DNA from: Nitrospira sp.
GTDB lineage: Bacteria > Nitrospirota > Nitrospiria > Nitrospirales > Nitrospiraceae
Assembly: GCA_024998625.1 (NCBI GenBank)
Contig: JACOEL010000015.1
Coordinates: 45,409-109,408, forward strand
Reading direction: 5' to 3'
Length of the DNA stretch: 64,000 bases
Part shown: positions 31,680-41,720 of the stretch, one piece after another
How positions within the stretch are numbered: the first letter of the stretch is position 1
How the letters are laid out: each line of letters opens with the position of its first letter
Program-made: the position numbers and the translations under genes
The notes under the pieces: generated by a model
What the model was told of the DNA's origin: nothing
The model's database searches: none
Seen by the model: only the letters and a program-made list of their open reading frames with translations

Positions 31680-34525
31680 CGTTTCGTACGCTTGGGGCGA
31701 CGAACCGCGCGCTTGGCGGCAGGTCGTCTCTTCACCGGCGCATGCGTCGCGGACTTCTTGGCCGTCTTGGATTTCGCCACCTGCTTGCTGCTCGGTTGAA
31801 CCTGCTTCGGTTTGGCTTTTTCCGTTTCAGCCGCCGCCAGCGCCGCCTGTGCCGCAGCCAATCGCGCAATGCCGACCCGGTAGGGTGAGCAACTCACATA
31901 GTCCAAGCCCAGTTGATGACAGAATTCCACGGAACTGGGATCGCCGCCATGCTCGCCGCAAATCCCCAGCTTGATCGTGGGACGGGTTTTGCGTCCACCC
32001 GTAATGGCCGTGCGCATGAGTGAGCCGACGCCTTCCCGATCCAGCACCGCAAAGGGATCGCTGTCGAGAATATTGGCCGTCTTATAGAAATCGATGAACT
32101 TTGCGGCGTCGTCGCGGGAGAACCCGAAGGTGGTCTGGGTCAGATCGTTCGTTCCGAAGGAGAAGAACTCGGCCTCCTCCGCGATACGGTCGGCGGTCAC
32201 GGCGGCGCGCGGCAATTCGATCATAGTGCCGACCAGGTACGACAGTTTCACGCCGTACCGCTTCATCGTGTCCATGGCCACCTCGCGGACGAGGTCTTTC
32301 TGCGCCTTCATTTCCGAGACCATGCCGACCAGCGGAATCATGATCTCCGGCACGATCTTCGTGCCTTCCTTCGCCAGCTCACAGGCTGCTTCGATGATCG
32401 CGCGCGCTTGCATCCTAGTAATCTCCGGCATCGTAATGCCGAGACGGCAGCCGCGCAGGCCCAGCATGGGGTTAAACTCGTGCAGCTCTTCCACGCGAGC
32501 CAGCAACCGCTTCTTTTCCTCCAACACCGTCGGCGCACCGCTGGTCAGTTCAAGCTGGGCGATTTCGACCATGAGATCTTCGCGCTTCGGCAGGAACTCG
32601 TGCAGGGGCGGATCGAGCAGACGGATCGTAACGGGATAGCCCTTCATCTCCCGGTAGAGACCGATAAAATCCTGCTTCTGCAGCGGCAGGAGCTGATCCA
32701 GATACATTTCCCGTTCTTCGCGTTTCCTGGCCAGAATCATCCTCTGCATGATCTGGATGCGGTCTTCGGCGAAGAACATATGCTCCGTGCGACACAGACC
32801 GATGCCTTCGGCGCCGAAACTTCGCGCGATGCGGGCCTGATCCGGCACATCGGCATTCGCCCGGACCTTCAGCTTGCGCACGCCGTCGGCCCACTTCAGG
32901 ACCGATTCGAACAATTGGTACTTCTCGGATGCCGAGGCTTCCATTTTTCCCTGCAACACCTGGATGACTTCGGACTCCACCACGGGAATGTCGCCGCCGT
33001 ATACATTGCCGGTCGAGCCGTTGACCGACAGGTATTCGCCTTCGCGAAACACCTGGGTTCCGATGCGCACCGATTGGCTATCCAACACCTCGATTGCTTC
33101 ACAGCCGGCCACGCAGACTTTGCCCATCTGCCGGGCCACGACGGCCGCGTGGGACGTCATGCCGCCGCGGGCAGTCAGAAAACCTAACGCGGCGTTCATG
33201 CCGTGAATATCGTCCGGGCTGGTTTCCTGCCGGACAAGGACCACGCGATTACCGGCAGCCTTCATCTCCACCGCACGATCCGCCGTCAACGCAAGCTTTC
33301 CAGCGGCGGCGCCGGGACCGGCGGGCAATCCCTTGCCGAGCGGCGTACAGCGCGATTCTTCCTTCGCGTCGAAGATGGGATAGAGATACTGCGCCAATTG
33401 ATCGGGACCGATGCGCTGGAGCGCCTCCTTCCGCGAGATCAGGCCTTCCTTGACCATATCGACTGCGATCCGGACGGCCGCCACACCCGTGCGCTTCCCG
33501 ACGCGGGTCTGCAGCATATACAGCTTTCCTTCCTGGATCGTGAATTCCAGGTCGAGCATGTCGCGGTAGTGACGTTCGAGCTTTTTATAGGTCGTTTCGA
33601 GATCCCGATACGCCTCAGGCATAAACTTTTCGAGCTGGTTGACGGGCAGCGGGGTCCGGATACCGGCAACCACGTCTTCGCCCTGCGCGTTCGTCAAACA
33701 CTCGCCGAAGAAATTCCGCTCTCCGGTCGCGGGATCACGCGTGAAGGCCACGCCGGTGCCGCTGGTTTCGCCCATGTTGCCGAACACCATGGCGACCACA
33801 TTGACGGCCGTGCCCCAGGTTTCGGGAATGTTGTACAGACGGCGATACGTAACGGCGCGCGCACCGTACCAGGAGGAAAACACGGCGTTGATCGCCATCC
33901 GCAGTTGCTCCAGGGGATCGTCGGGGAAATCCCGCTTGGTCTCTTCTTTCACCAACTCCTTGAAGCTGACGACGAGTTCCTTGAGCGCCTTGGCATCGAG
34001 GTGCGTGTCCTGCGTCACCCCGAGATCCCGCTTCTTATGCTTGAGAATGTCTTCGAAATGTTCGCGATTGACACCCATCACGATGCTGCCGAACATACCG
34101 ATGAAACGGCGGTAGCTGTCCTGCGCAAACCGCTCGTTCTTCGTCTTGAGGGCCAGACCGTGCACGGTCTTGGTCGTCAAGCCGACGTTCAACACGGTAT
34201 CCATCATGCCGGGCATGGACGCGCGGGCGCCGGATCGCACGGAAACCAGCAAGGGATTGTCGGGATCTCCGAACCCGGCCTTCATCGAGCGTTCGATCCG
34301 CTTCAAGGCGTGCAGCGCTTCGTCCATCATGCCGGGAGGATAGGCCTTGCCGCGTTTGTAGTATTCGACGCAGGCCTCGGTGGAGATCGTAAAGCCGGGG
34401 GGAACGGACACTTTGAGGTTCGTCATCTCGGCCAGTCCGGCGCCTTTGCCGCCGAGCAGTTCCTTCATGTTGCCGGTGCCTTCGGCTTTCCCATCTCCGA
34501 AATAATAGACGTATTTCTTGGCCAC
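31676..34525 (-). CDS. ppdK: Pyruvate, phosphate dikinase with basic C-terminal tail
   Basis: 949 aa; GTG after AGGAGAGCGTCGC. It interconverts pyruvate + ATP + Pi and PEP + AMP + PPi. N-terminal ATP-grasp (GGKGAGLAEMTNL), phosphohistidine domain with the catalytic His in TARGGMTSHAAVVARQMGK, and a TIM barrel ending GICGEHGGDPSSVEFCHQLG and DYVSCSPYRVGIARLAAAQA. The enzyme normally ends here. About 50 extra residues follow, rich in Lys, Arg, Ala and Pro (KSKTAKKSATHAPVKRRPAA). It supports gluconeogenesis from acetyl-CoA/pyruvate. Confidence 0.96.
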   Translation of the reverse strand: MAKKYVYYFGDGKAEGTGNMKELLGGKGAGLAEMTNLKVSVPPGFTISTEACVEYYKRGKAYPPGMMDEALHALKRIERSMKAGFGDPDNPLLVSVRSGARASMPGMMDTVLNVGLTTKTVHGLALKTKNERFAQDSYRRFIGMFGSIVMGVNREHFEDILKHKKRDLGVTQDTHLDAKALKELVVSFKELVKEETKRDFPDDPLEQLRMAINAVFSSWYGARAVTYRRLYNIPETWGTAVNVVAMVFGNMGETSGTGVAFTRDPATGERNFFGECLTNAQGEDVVAGIRTPLPVNQLEKFMPEAYRDLETTYKKLERHYRDMLDLEFTIQEGKLYMLQTRVGKRTGVAAVRIAVDMVKEGLISRKEALQRIGPDQLAQYLYPIFDAKEESRCTPLGKGLPAGPGAAAGKLALTADRAVEMKAAGNRVVLVRQETSPDDIHGMNAALGFLTARGGMTSHAAVVARQMGKVCVAGCEAIEVLDSQSVRIGTQVFREGEYLSVNGSTGNVYGGDIPVVESEVIQVLQGKMEASASEKYQLFESVLKWADGVRKLKVRANADVPDQARIARSFGAEGIGLCRTEHMFFAEDRIQIMQRMILARKREEREMYLDQLLPLQKQDFIGLYREMKGYPVTIRLLDPPLHEFLPKREDLMVEIAQLELTSGAPTVLEEKKRLLARVEELHEFNPMLGLRGCRLGITMPEITRMQARAIIEAACELAKEGTKIVPEIMIPLVGMVSEMKAQKDLVREVAMDTMKRYGVKLSYLVGTMIELPRAAVTADRIAEEAEFFSFGTNDLTQTTFGFSRDDAAKFIDFYKTANILDSDPFAVLDREGVGSLMRTAITGGRKTRPTIKLGICGEHGGDPSSVEFCHQLGLDYVSCSPYRVGIARLAAAQAALAAAETEKAKPKQVQPSSKQVAKSKTAKKSATHAPVKRRPAAKRAVRRPKRTKR

Positions 34526-34550
34526 GCGACGCTCTCCTTGTGCTATGAGG

Positions 34551-35069
34551 TCAATGAGTCGGAACCGAATGGCGGGCGGCGGCTTCCAATCGCAAGCGGT
34601 AGCGGTTGACGACGTGCCTGGTCACCCGAATGCCGCACACGATAATCCCCACCACGAACGCGCCGACCGCAAAAAGGCGGTAGTCCACGAACGGTCCATA
34701 ATCGAAATAGAACTTTCCGTCTGCGCCCTGTTTGAGTTGTGCGTCTTTTTGAAACGTATGGGTCTTTCCGGTTGGATCGGCGAGATTGAGCCACTCCGAG
34801 CAGAACTGCACCGGGTTCTCCGAACCGGGGACATGCTGGTAGGCCAGTCGCAAGCAAATGTCTTGTCTGGAGTCATAGATATCCGGTGTCCGCACCAGCC
34901 GTTCGAAGTTGACGCCGGTCACCCAGATGCCGAAGAGGAACACCGCGTTGCACACCACCATCATGACGATGCTGATGCCGGACGCAAACCGCCGGACCTT
35001 GGTCGCCCTCAATTGGGCCGCGGCACTCGCCTCGGGTGACTCAGGGAGGCTCTCTGACGTAGAATCCAA
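34551..35069 (-). CDS. Hypothetical protein with two membrane helices
   Basis: 172 aa if the TTG at 35069 is the start; the start is uncertain. Helix 1 GISIVMMVVCNAVFLFGIW and helix 2 LFAVGAFVVGIIVCGIRVT flank a periplasmic-looking loop of about 85 residues with two cysteines (DICLRLAY, QFCSEWLNL) that could form a disulfide. No family recognised. It lies between glyS and ppdK in the leftward run. Confidence 0.6.
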   Translation of the reverse strand: MDSTSESLPESPEASAAAQLRATKVRRFASGISIVMMVVCNAVFLFGIWVTGVNFERLVRTPDIYDSRQDICLRLAYQHVPGSENPVQFCSEWLNLADPTGKTHTFQKDAQLKQGADGKFYFDYGPFVDYRLFAVGAFVVGIIVCGIRVTRHVVNRYRLRLEAAARHSVPTH

Positions 35070-35083
35070 ACGCTCACCATCCG

Positions 35084-37276
35084 CTACGTCCCTTGTACCA
35101 TAATCTGGGAGAAATCAGCGAATGACATGAACAAATCGTCGACGCTCTTCAACAGGGACAACCGGTTTCCGCGCACCGCCGGATCTTCGGCGTTCACCAT
35201 CACCGCATTGAAGAAGTCGTCGATCGGACCCTTCATTCGAACCAGCACATCGAGCGCCTGCCCGTATTGCCCGCCGCGCATCGCCGCCGCATAGTCCTGT
35301 TGACTGCTCTGCACGGTCTGATGCAAAGCAGACTCCGCCTCATCCCGGAAGAGACCGGATTCGACCGGCTTGCGGTCCCACTGCTCCTTCTCGGTCAGCC
35401 GGTGCGCGCGTTTGAACCCGACGATCAGCGGATCGAACTCCGCCCGCACGGTGATCTGCTGCAAGGCCTTCATCTTGTCGAAGAGATCCGCCAGGTCGAT
35501 GGTCTGGCGATCGGCCGACTTCAAGACGGCCTCCATCACATCATCCCGTAACTGATGCGCGCTTTTTCCGTAGAAACGCACCCGCTCGAAAAGAAAACCG
35601 ATGACATCGGGAGCGCCGCCTTTGCCTGACTGAGGCGCCGCCGCCACATTCTGGCCGTTCAGTACATCCTGCGCCGCCCGCACGGCCTGCGCGAGATTCA
35701 GTCGCAGCTTGCTCTCGATCACGATCCGCACAATGGCCGTGGCATGGCGCCTGAGGGCAAAGGGATCTTCAGAGCCGCTCGGGACCATACCGACGAGGAA
35801 AAATCCCGCGATGCTGTCCAGGCGGTCCGCCAACGACAGCACTTTTCCCGCGAGCGACTCAGGCAACTCCCCTTCCATGGCGCGAGGCATGTACTGCTCA
35901 CGGATTGCCGCGCTCACCACCGGAGATTCGCCGTCATGTTTGGCATATTCTCCGCCCATGAGCCCCTGCAGAGTCGGAAACTCCCCGACGATGCCGGTCA
36001 AGAGGTCGGCCTTGCTGAGTTCCGCCGCGCGGCGGCAATCCTGAAGCAGTCGATCATCGCCGAGTTGCCCGGCCACATGGGCCGCCATCGCAACGACACG
36101 TTGCGTTTTCTGATGCAGGCTACCGAGTTTCTGGTGGAACGTCACCGCCAGCTGTTTCGCTACGCGATCGATCAACGAGGTCTTGCGATCTTCATCGAAG
36201 AAAAACTTGGCATCAGCCAGCCGCGCCGCCAGGACCCTCTCGTTGCCTTCGCGAATCAGCTGCATGTTCGACAACTTCATGTTCGTGACGGCAAGGAAAT
36301 TCGGCAGGAGCGCACCCTTCTGATCGACCAGGGAGAAATACCCTTGATGCTCCTTCATGGAGGTCATGAGGATTTCTTTCGGGAGCGAGAGATAGTGCGG
36401 CTTGAAGGAACCCAGAATCGTCAGCGGAGACTCCACCATATACACGGCCTGCTCCAGCAAATCGTCGTCCTGGTGCAGATGGCCGCGAGCCGATTTGGCG
36501 AGCGAGGCCAGCTGGTCGAGGATCATCGCGCGCCGCCGCTCCTGATCGACAATCACACCATGCCGTTCGGTCTCCTTCAGATAGTGCGCAATCGACTTCA
36601 CCGCAAAGCCCTTCGGGCTGGACACCTTGGCGCCCAGCACCCGATGGCCGTGACTCAGGTTCCCGGCCTTGATCGTGGCGAAGTGAATCGGGAGCACCTT
36701 CCCGCCGCACAAGGCCACCAGCCAACGTACCGGCCTGGCAAAGCGCACCCCGGTCTGGTTCCAATGCATGGCTTTGGGAAACGACAGTTTCCCCAACAGC
36801 TGCGGCAAGGCCTGTGTCAGGACCGCCGCCACGGCCTGCCCCTTTTCCTGCTTCACCGCGAAGAGATACTCGCCCTTGGGCGTCTGACGCACTTGCAGAT
36901 CTTCAACGGGAATGCCCTGTCCCGCGGCAAAACCGACAGCCGCTCTGGTGGGTTGCCCGTTTTGATCGAACGCCACCGACTTGGAAGGCCCCATGGCTTC
37001 TTTGACCGCCGACGCCTGCTGCCGGGCCAGTCCTTCGACCACTAGCACCAGCCGCCGCGGGGTGCCCATCGTACGGACGGCGCCGTAGGTGAGGCGCAGG
37101 TCTTTCAGCAGGGTCTCGGCCGATTGTTGCAGAGCGTGCATGGCCGGGGCAACGAACTGATAGGGCAACTCTTCCGTTCCGATTTCCAACAGGAGTTCTG
37201 TGGTCGCCGGAGCTTTGGAACGTGAAGCAGCCTTGGAGCGTGCGGCAGTTTTGGTCATGGTCTTGTTCGTGGGCAT
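35084..37276 (-). CDS. glyS: Glycyl-tRNA synthetase beta subunit
   Basis: 730 aa. LLLEIGTEELPYQFVAPAMH at the start and HQGYFSLVDQKGALLPNFLA, KLSDADIRVDL-type FFDEDRKTSLIDRVAKQL, GVVGEFPTLQG-like TGIVGEFPTLQGLMGGEYAK, and a C-terminal tRNA-binding DALR-like domain identify GlyS. It recognises tRNA-Gly for the heterotetrameric enzyme. An Ala/Lys/Ser-rich N-terminal extension of about 25 residues precedes the family start, so an internal ATG (37258) may be used. It follows glyQ by 20 bp. Confidence 0.95.
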   Translation of the reverse strand: MPTNKTMTKTAARSKAASRSKAPATTELLLEIGTEELPYQFVAPAMHALQQSAETLLKDLRLTYGAVRTMGTPRRLVLVVEGLARQQASAVKEAMGPSKSVAFDQNGQPTRAAVGFAAGQGIPVEDLQVRQTPKGEYLFAVKQEKGQAVAAVLTQALPQLLGKLSFPKAMHWNQTGVRFARPVRWLVALCGGKVLPIHFATIKAGNLSHGHRVLGAKVSSPKGFAVKSIAHYLKETERHGVIVDQERRRAMILDQLASLAKSARGHLHQDDDLLEQAVYMVESPLTILGSFKPHYLSLPKEILMTSMKEHQGYFSLVDQKGALLPNFLAVTNMKLSNMQLIREGNERVLAARLADAKFFFDEDRKTSLIDRVAKQLAVTFHQKLGSLHQKTQRVVAMAAHVAGQLGDDRLLQDCRRAAELSKADLLTGIVGEFPTLQGLMGGEYAKHDGESPVVSAAIREQYMPRAMEGELPESLAGKVLSLADRLDSIAGFFLVGMVPSGSEDPFALRRHATAIVRIVIESKLRLNLAQAVRAAQDVLNGQNVAAAPQSGKGGAPDVIGFLFERVRFYGKSAHQLRDDVMEAVLKSADRQTIDLADLFDKMKALQQITVRAEFDPLIVGFKRAHRLTEKEQWDRKPVESGLFRDEAESALHQTVQSSQQDYAAAMRGGQYGQALDVLVRMKGPIDDFFNAVMVNAEDPAVRGNRLSLLKSVDDLFMSFADFSQIMVQGT

Positions 37277-37296
37277 CGTCAGCTACTGCCTGCGGA

Positions 37297-38217
37297 TTAC
37301 TTGGTTGGAACGGGTGAATGAGCGCCGGCGCGCTTGCCGGGCCGAGCCGATTGCTTGATCAAGGGATGTCCCATCGCTGCGCGATCGGCCAGATAGGACT
37401 CGGCGCAACGACGGGCCAACGCCCGCACACGAGCGATATAGGAGGTCCGTTCGGTGACGCTGATCGCGCCTCGCGCATCGAGCAAATTGAACATGTGCGA
37501 GGTCTTAATGCAGTAGTCGTAGGCCGGCAGCGTCAACTTCTTGTCCAGCAACCGCTGGCACTCGCCCTCGAACGCCTGGAAGGTGGCCATGAGCATGGGC
37601 ACCTCGCCCTCTTCGAAGTTGTAGCGGGAAAACTCCACTTCGCTGCGGTGATGCACATCGCCGTAGGTCACACCATCGGCCCAGGCCAGGTCATACACGT
37701 TATCGACCTGCTGCAAATACATCGCAATACGCTCGGTCCCATAGGTGATCTCGCCGGTGATGGGATTGAGCGGGATCCCGCCTATCTCTTGAAAGTATGT
37801 GAACTGGGTAATCTCCATGCCGTCGAGCCGGACTTCCCAGCCCAACCCCCAGGCACCGAGCGTGGGGGACTCCCAATCGTCCTGTACAAACCGGATGTCG
37901 TGTTTCTTCGGATCGATGCCCAGCTGTTTCAGGCTCTCCAGGTAGAGGCCCTGGATATTGTCGGGGGCCGGTTTCAGCACCACCTGATACTGGTAGTAGT
38001 GCTGCATACGGTTAGGATTTTCGCCATATCGACCGTCGGTGGGCCGGCGGCAGGCTTGCGGATAGGCGGCTCGCCAGGGCTCCGGACCGAGGGAACGGAG
38101 AAACGTGGCCGGATGGAATGTTCCTGCGCCCATTTCCAAATCATAGGATTGGTGGACGACACACCCGCGGTCGGCCCAAAAACGATGCAGGGTCAAAATG
38201 AGGTCTTGGAAATTCAC
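37297..38217 (-). CDS. glyQ: Glycyl-tRNA synthetase alpha subunit
   Basis: 306 aa; GTG start. [59 protein letters not shown] and [20 protein letters not shown] are GlyQ signatures of the class II catalytic core. It pairs with GlyS to charge tRNA-Gly. First gene of the long leftward run, with about 240 bp of promoter space shared with the divergent rrf2-type gene. Confidence 0.96.
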   Translation of the reverse strand: MNFQDLILTLHRFWADRGCVVHQSYDLEMGAGTFHPATFLRSLGPEPWRAAYPQACRRPTDGRYGENPNRMQHYYQYQVVLKPAPDNIQGLYLESLKQLGIDPKKHDIRFVQDDWESPTLGAWGLGWEVRLDGMEITQFTYFQEIGGIPLNPITGEITYGTERIAMYLQQVDNVYDLAWADGVTYGDVHHRSEVEFSRYNFEEGEVPMLMATFQAFEGECQRLLDKKLTLPAYDYCIKTSHMFNLLDARGAISVTERTSYIARVRALARRCAESYLADRAAMGHPLIKQSARPGKRAGAHSPVPTK

Positions 38218-38459
38218 CGGGTATCCAGATCTAGCAGCAGGCTGCTGGTGGTAGCTGATGAAAAACAGGCTGAAGCTAGCAAGAACGGTGACAGGGTGTC
38301 AAGAAACAGAACCTCCGATTTCAATGAGTTGCATTCATGATTCCGGGATAACGAAGCGCGAATCACATCAGCCGCCCGGCATCTGAAATGCTTGAATCAC
38401 AGCACGCGCTGGTTTATTCTTCGAAATCTTGAGCAACTCACTAGACAAAATCTCCTGGC

Positions 38460-38885
38460 ATGAAGTTCTCCAAAAAAAGTGAATATGGCCTCCGCGCACT
38501 GCTCGAACTTTGCGAGACCTATGGCGGGCGGGTCCTCCAGCGCCATGAAATCGCAGAGCGGCAGAATATCCCGGTGGAATTCCTGGAGCAGATTCTCCTC
38601 GCGTTGAAACGCGCCGGCCTGCTGGCCAGTCGTCGGGGAGTCCGGGGCGGTTATGCCCTCATCAAGTCGCCGGAAGAAATCACGCTGGGCCAGGTCATCC
38701 GTATTTTGGATGGCCCCCTGGCCCCGATCAGCTGCGTCAGCAAAACCGCCTACCAGAAGTGTGCGGACTGCCCCTACGCGGCCAAACCCTCCTGCCCGCT
38801 CCAACAGGCCATGGGTGAGGTGCGGGATGCTATCGCGAACATTCTCGACCATTACACGCTCAGTCGATTCGCCCATTCGAAATAG
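38460..38885 (+). CDS. Rrf2-family transcriptional regulator
   Basis: 141 aa. Winged HTH of the Rrf2/CymR/IscR family: MKFSKKSEYGLRALLELCET, IPVEFLEQILLALKRAGLLA and SRRGVRGGYALIKSPEEITL. The C-terminal part has four cysteines (SCVSKTAYQKCADC, PSCPLQQ), so Fe-S binding or thiol sensing is possible. It lies 22 bp before the sulfate transporter genes. This suggests CymR-like control of sulfur assimilation and of its own operon. Confidence 0.9.
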   Translation: MKFSKKSEYGLRALLELCETYGGRVLQRHEIAERQNIPVEFLEQILLALKRAGLLASRRGVRGGYALIKSPEEITLGQVIRILDGPLAPISCVSKTAYQKCADCPYAAKPSCPLQQAMGEVRDAIANILDHYTLSRFAHSK

Positions 38886-38907
38886 GCGGAAGGAGCCGGA
38901 ACCCGCT

Positions 38908-39963
38908 ATGACTCGTCAGACACGAACCATTCTCCGCCTTAAAGTCGGCGCCTGGTTGACCACGCTCATACTGGCCGCTGCGCCGGTGCAGGCCGCTGAA
39001 ACCCGAGATCTTATCCTGGCCGCCTACAGCGTGCCGAAAGAGGCCTACGAACGACACATCATCCCCGCCTTTCAACGACATTGGAAACAAAAGACCGGAC
39101 AGGACGTGCGCGTGCGCAGTTCATACGGAGCCTCGGGCGCCCAGGCCCGGGCGATCATTGGAGGTTTCGATGCCGATGTCGCCGTGCTCTCGTTGGAAGG
39201 CGACGTGGATCAGATCGTCAAAGCCGGGCTCATCACCCATGATTGGCGAAAGGCGCCACACGGCGGCATGATCTCCGCGTCGGTCGTGGCCCTCGGCGTA
39301 CGCAAGGGTAATCCCAAAGGCATCAAGGGCTGGGACGATGCGGCGCGCCCCGGAGTGGAGGTACTCTACCCGAATCCCAAGACATCCGGCGGCGCGATGT
39401 GGGATGTGATCGCGATGTATGGCGCCGGACTGAAACTGGCGGAGCAGCGCGCAGGCGGCAAGCCGCTCGCCTCGGACGCGGCGGCCTCGCAGGCGGCGGA
39501 CTTACTGACCCGTATCCAACGCAACGTCAAGGTCATGGACAAGAGCGGCCGGGAATCGGTGACCACGTTCGAACGTGGCGTCGGCGACGTCATCGTGACC
39601 TATGAAAACGAATTGCTGCCGCGCGTGAAGAGCGGACGGCCCTATGAAATCATCGTGCCGGCTGAAACCGTCTGGATCGAAAACCCGGCGGCGGTCCTCG
39701 ACACCTATGCGGACCGCCATAAGGCCAGGGATCTCGCAGAAGCCTTCGTGGCGTTCCTCCACGGACCGGAAGCGCAGGCTGCCTTCGTTGAATTGGGCTT
39801 TCGCCCGTTGGACAAGAATGCCGGCACCACGGCCGCCACACTCCCACAACCGGCGCAACTCTTCACAATTGCAGAGCTCGGCGGCTGGGATCAGGTGAGC
39901 AATAAGCTATTCGGTGCTCAAGGTCTGTGGACGAGAATCGTCGAAGACGTGTCGAAGAAGTAG
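38908..39963 (+). CDS. sbp: Sulfate ABC transporter substrate-binding protein
   Basis: 351 aa from the ATG at 38908 (GGAAGGAGCCGG upstream). Signal peptide LTTLILAAAPVQAA. Sbp/CysP family motifs: SYGASGAQARAIIGGFDADV, VYPNPKTSGGA-like VLYPNPKTSGGAMWDVIAMY, GVGDVIVTYENELL and a C-terminal VAFLHGPEAQAAFVELGFRP. It binds sulfate or thiosulfate in the periplasm for the permease encoded next. Confidence 0.92.
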   Translation: MTRQTRTILRLKVGAWLTTLILAAAPVQAAETRDLILAAYSVPKEAYERHIIPAFQRHWKQKTGQDVRVRSSYGASGAQARAIIGGFDADVAVLSLEGDVDQIVKAGLITHDWRKAPHGGMISASVVALGVRKGNPKGIKGWDDAARPGVEVLYPNPKTSGGAMWDVIAMYGAGLKLAEQRAGGKPLASDAAASQAADLLTRIQRNVKVMDKSGRESVTTFERGVGDVIVTYENELLPRVKSGRPYEIIVPAETVWIENPAAVLDTYADRHKARDLAEAFVAFLHGPEAQAAFVELGFRPLDKNAGTTAATLPQPAQLFTIAELGGWDQVSNKLFGAQGLWTRIVEDVSKK

Positions 39964-39976
39964 CAGGAGCGACTGC

Positions 39977-40858
39977 GTGACCTCTCAGATGTTAGTGAGT
40001 TTAGCCTTGCGATCCACTGCGGTCGGCTATGTGCTGGTCCTGATCTTTCTTCCTCTCGCGGCGCTGGCGCATCAATCGTTCGCAGCCGGATGGGACCGGT
40101 TCGTCCAGGATCTGTCGGCTCCCCAAGCTGCGGCGGCGCTGTGGCTCACCGTGGAAACCGCCGCCGTTGCGACCGCCATCAATGCCCTGTTCGGCACCTT
40201 GTCGGCGCTAGTGCTGGTGCGCTACGAATTCCCCGGCCGGTGGCTCCTCAATGCGCTCGTTGATTTGCCCTTTGCCATCCCAACCTTGGTAGCCGGATTG
40301 ATGATCGCCGCGATCTACGGACCGACCAGTCTGCTGGGCACCTGGCTTCAGCAGGGCGGGATGGCGGTGCTCTACAACCAGCCCGGCATCATCCTGGCCA
40401 TGGTGTTTGTGACCATGCCGTTTACCATCCGTTCTCTGCAGCCAGTATTGATGGGACTGGAACGCGATCAGGAAGAAGCAGCCTTCACGCTGGGAGCCAG
40501 CCCCTGGATCACCTTCTGGAAGGTCACGGTCCCGTCGATCCTGCCCGGCTTGCTGACCGGCGTCTTCCTTACCTTCGTGCGGGCACTCGGCGAATTCGGG
40601 TCCATCGTGATCGTGGCCGGCAATATTCCGATGAAAACGCAAGTCGCGTCCGTCTATGTCTATGGGGAAATCGAGAGCTACAACCCCCAGGCGGCCACCT
40701 CCGTCTCGGTGTTGATTTTACTGATCTCCTTTCTGGTTCTCTTGTTGTTGGAACGGTTGACCCGTCCTCCCGGGGAACGGCTACCCAGCATGCTGCAATG
40801 GACGAAACAAAAGCATGAACGTGGCCAGAATTTAGCAGTGCCGACTGCGGCCCTCTGA
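39977..40858 (+). CDS. cysT: Sulfate ABC transporter permease CysT
   Basis: 293 aa; GTG at 39977 with AGGAG seven bases upstream. Six membrane helices; LVDLPFAIPTLVAGLMIAAI and the EAA loop DQEEAAFTLGASPWITFWKV followed by ILPGLLTGVFLTFVRALGEF match CysT/CysU. It forms the channel with CysW and CysA. Confidence 0.93.
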   Translation: MTSQMLVSLALRSTAVGYVLVLIFLPLAALAHQSFAAGWDRFVQDLSAPQAAAALWLTVETAAVATAINALFGTLSALVLVRYEFPGRWLLNALVDLPFAIPTLVAGLMIAAIYGPTSLLGTWLQQGGMAVLYNQPGIILAMVFVTMPFTIRSLQPVLMGLERDQEEAAFTLGASPWITFWKVTVPSILPGLLTGVFLTFVRALGEFGSIVIVAGNIPMKTQVASVYVYGEIESYNPQAATSVSVLILLISFLVLLLLERLTRPPGERLPSMLQWTKQKHERGQNLAVPTAAL

Positions 40859-40906
40859 GCGCGGTCATCGAGCAGGGCGGAGTGTCGGTGTCATGGGAGC
40901 GTGCGC

Positions 40907-41716
40907 ATGCGTTGGGTATTGATCGGGCTCGTTTGGCTCTACTTTCTCATCCTGCTGGTGGGGCCGATCCTCTATATGGCGAGCCAAAGCTTCAACGAGG
41001 GGTTGGCGGCCTTCTGGGCCGAGATTTCAAAACCGGAAGCGTTGCACGGCTTCACCCTCACGGCAGAAATCACCCTGATTGTATTGGTGCTGAACGTGAT
41101 CTTCGGCACCATGACGGCGATGGTGCTGGCGAGGCAGAAGTTTTGGGGCCGCAGCCTGGTGAGCGGCGTCATCGACCTGCCGTTTGCGGTCTCCCCCGTC
41201 ATCGCGGGGTTCATGCTCATCTTGCTGTTCGGCCCGGACACCGTGCTGGGCACGTTTTTCGGCCAGGCACAGATCAAGGTGCTGTTTGCCCTGCCGGCTA
41301 TGATTCTCGCGACCCTGTTCGTCACCTTCCCATTTATGGTGCGTGAGCTGACACCCTTGCTGCAAACACTCGGCATCGAAGAAGAGGAAGCGGCAAGAAC
41401 GTTGGGGGCTGACGAATGGCAGGTGTTTCTCAAGGTCACCCTGCCGGCCCTCCGGTGGGGCCTGGTCTATGGAGCCACCCTCACCGTGGCGCGGGCGATC
41501 GGCGAATTCGGAGCCGTCCTCGTGGTGTCGGGGAATATTCTGTTGCTCACGCAGACCGCCACGTTGCACATTTATCAAAGTTACGTCGACTTCAACTATG
41601 TGGCGGCAAACGCCGTCGCGCTGACTTTGTTGGCCGTCTCCTTTGCCATCCTGACCGTGCTGGAGATCGCCAAGGCACGCGCTGAAACGACGGTAGCGGA
41701 AGCGGGAGCGCAGTAA
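40907..41716 (+). CDS. cysW: Sulfate ABC transporter permease CysW
   Basis: 269 aa from the ATG at 40907 (GGGAG seven bases upstream; a GTG at 40901 is the alternative). Six helices; GVIDLPFAVSPVIAGFMLIL and EEEEAARTLGADEWQVFLKV plus ARAIGEFGAVLVVSGNI are CysW features. It lies 48 bp after cysT and 4 bp before cysA. Confidence 0.93.
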   Translation: MRWVLIGLVWLYFLILLVGPILYMASQSFNEGLAAFWAEISKPEALHGFTLTAEITLIVLVLNVIFGTMTAMVLARQKFWGRSLVSGVIDLPFAVSPVIAGFMLILLFGPDTVLGTFFGQAQIKVLFALPAMILATLFVTFPFMVRELTPLLQTLGIEEEEAARTLGADEWQVFLKVTLPALRWGLVYGATLTVARAIGEFGAVLVVSGNILLLTQTATLHIYQSYVDFNYVAANAVALTLLAVSFAILTVLEIAKARAETTVAEAGAQ

Positions 41717-41720
41717 CCCA

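Noticed and set aside
33203..34609. 468-aa plus-strand ORF
   Set aside because: Antisense shadow of ppdK with no domain and unusual composition.
35744..37045. 433-aa plus-strand ORF
   Set aside because: Antisense shadow of glyS.
38218..38459. Possible riboswitch or T-box between glyQ and the Rrf2 gene
   Set aside because: No T-box core, specifier stem or terminator pair could be recognised by eye; treated as plain promoter space.
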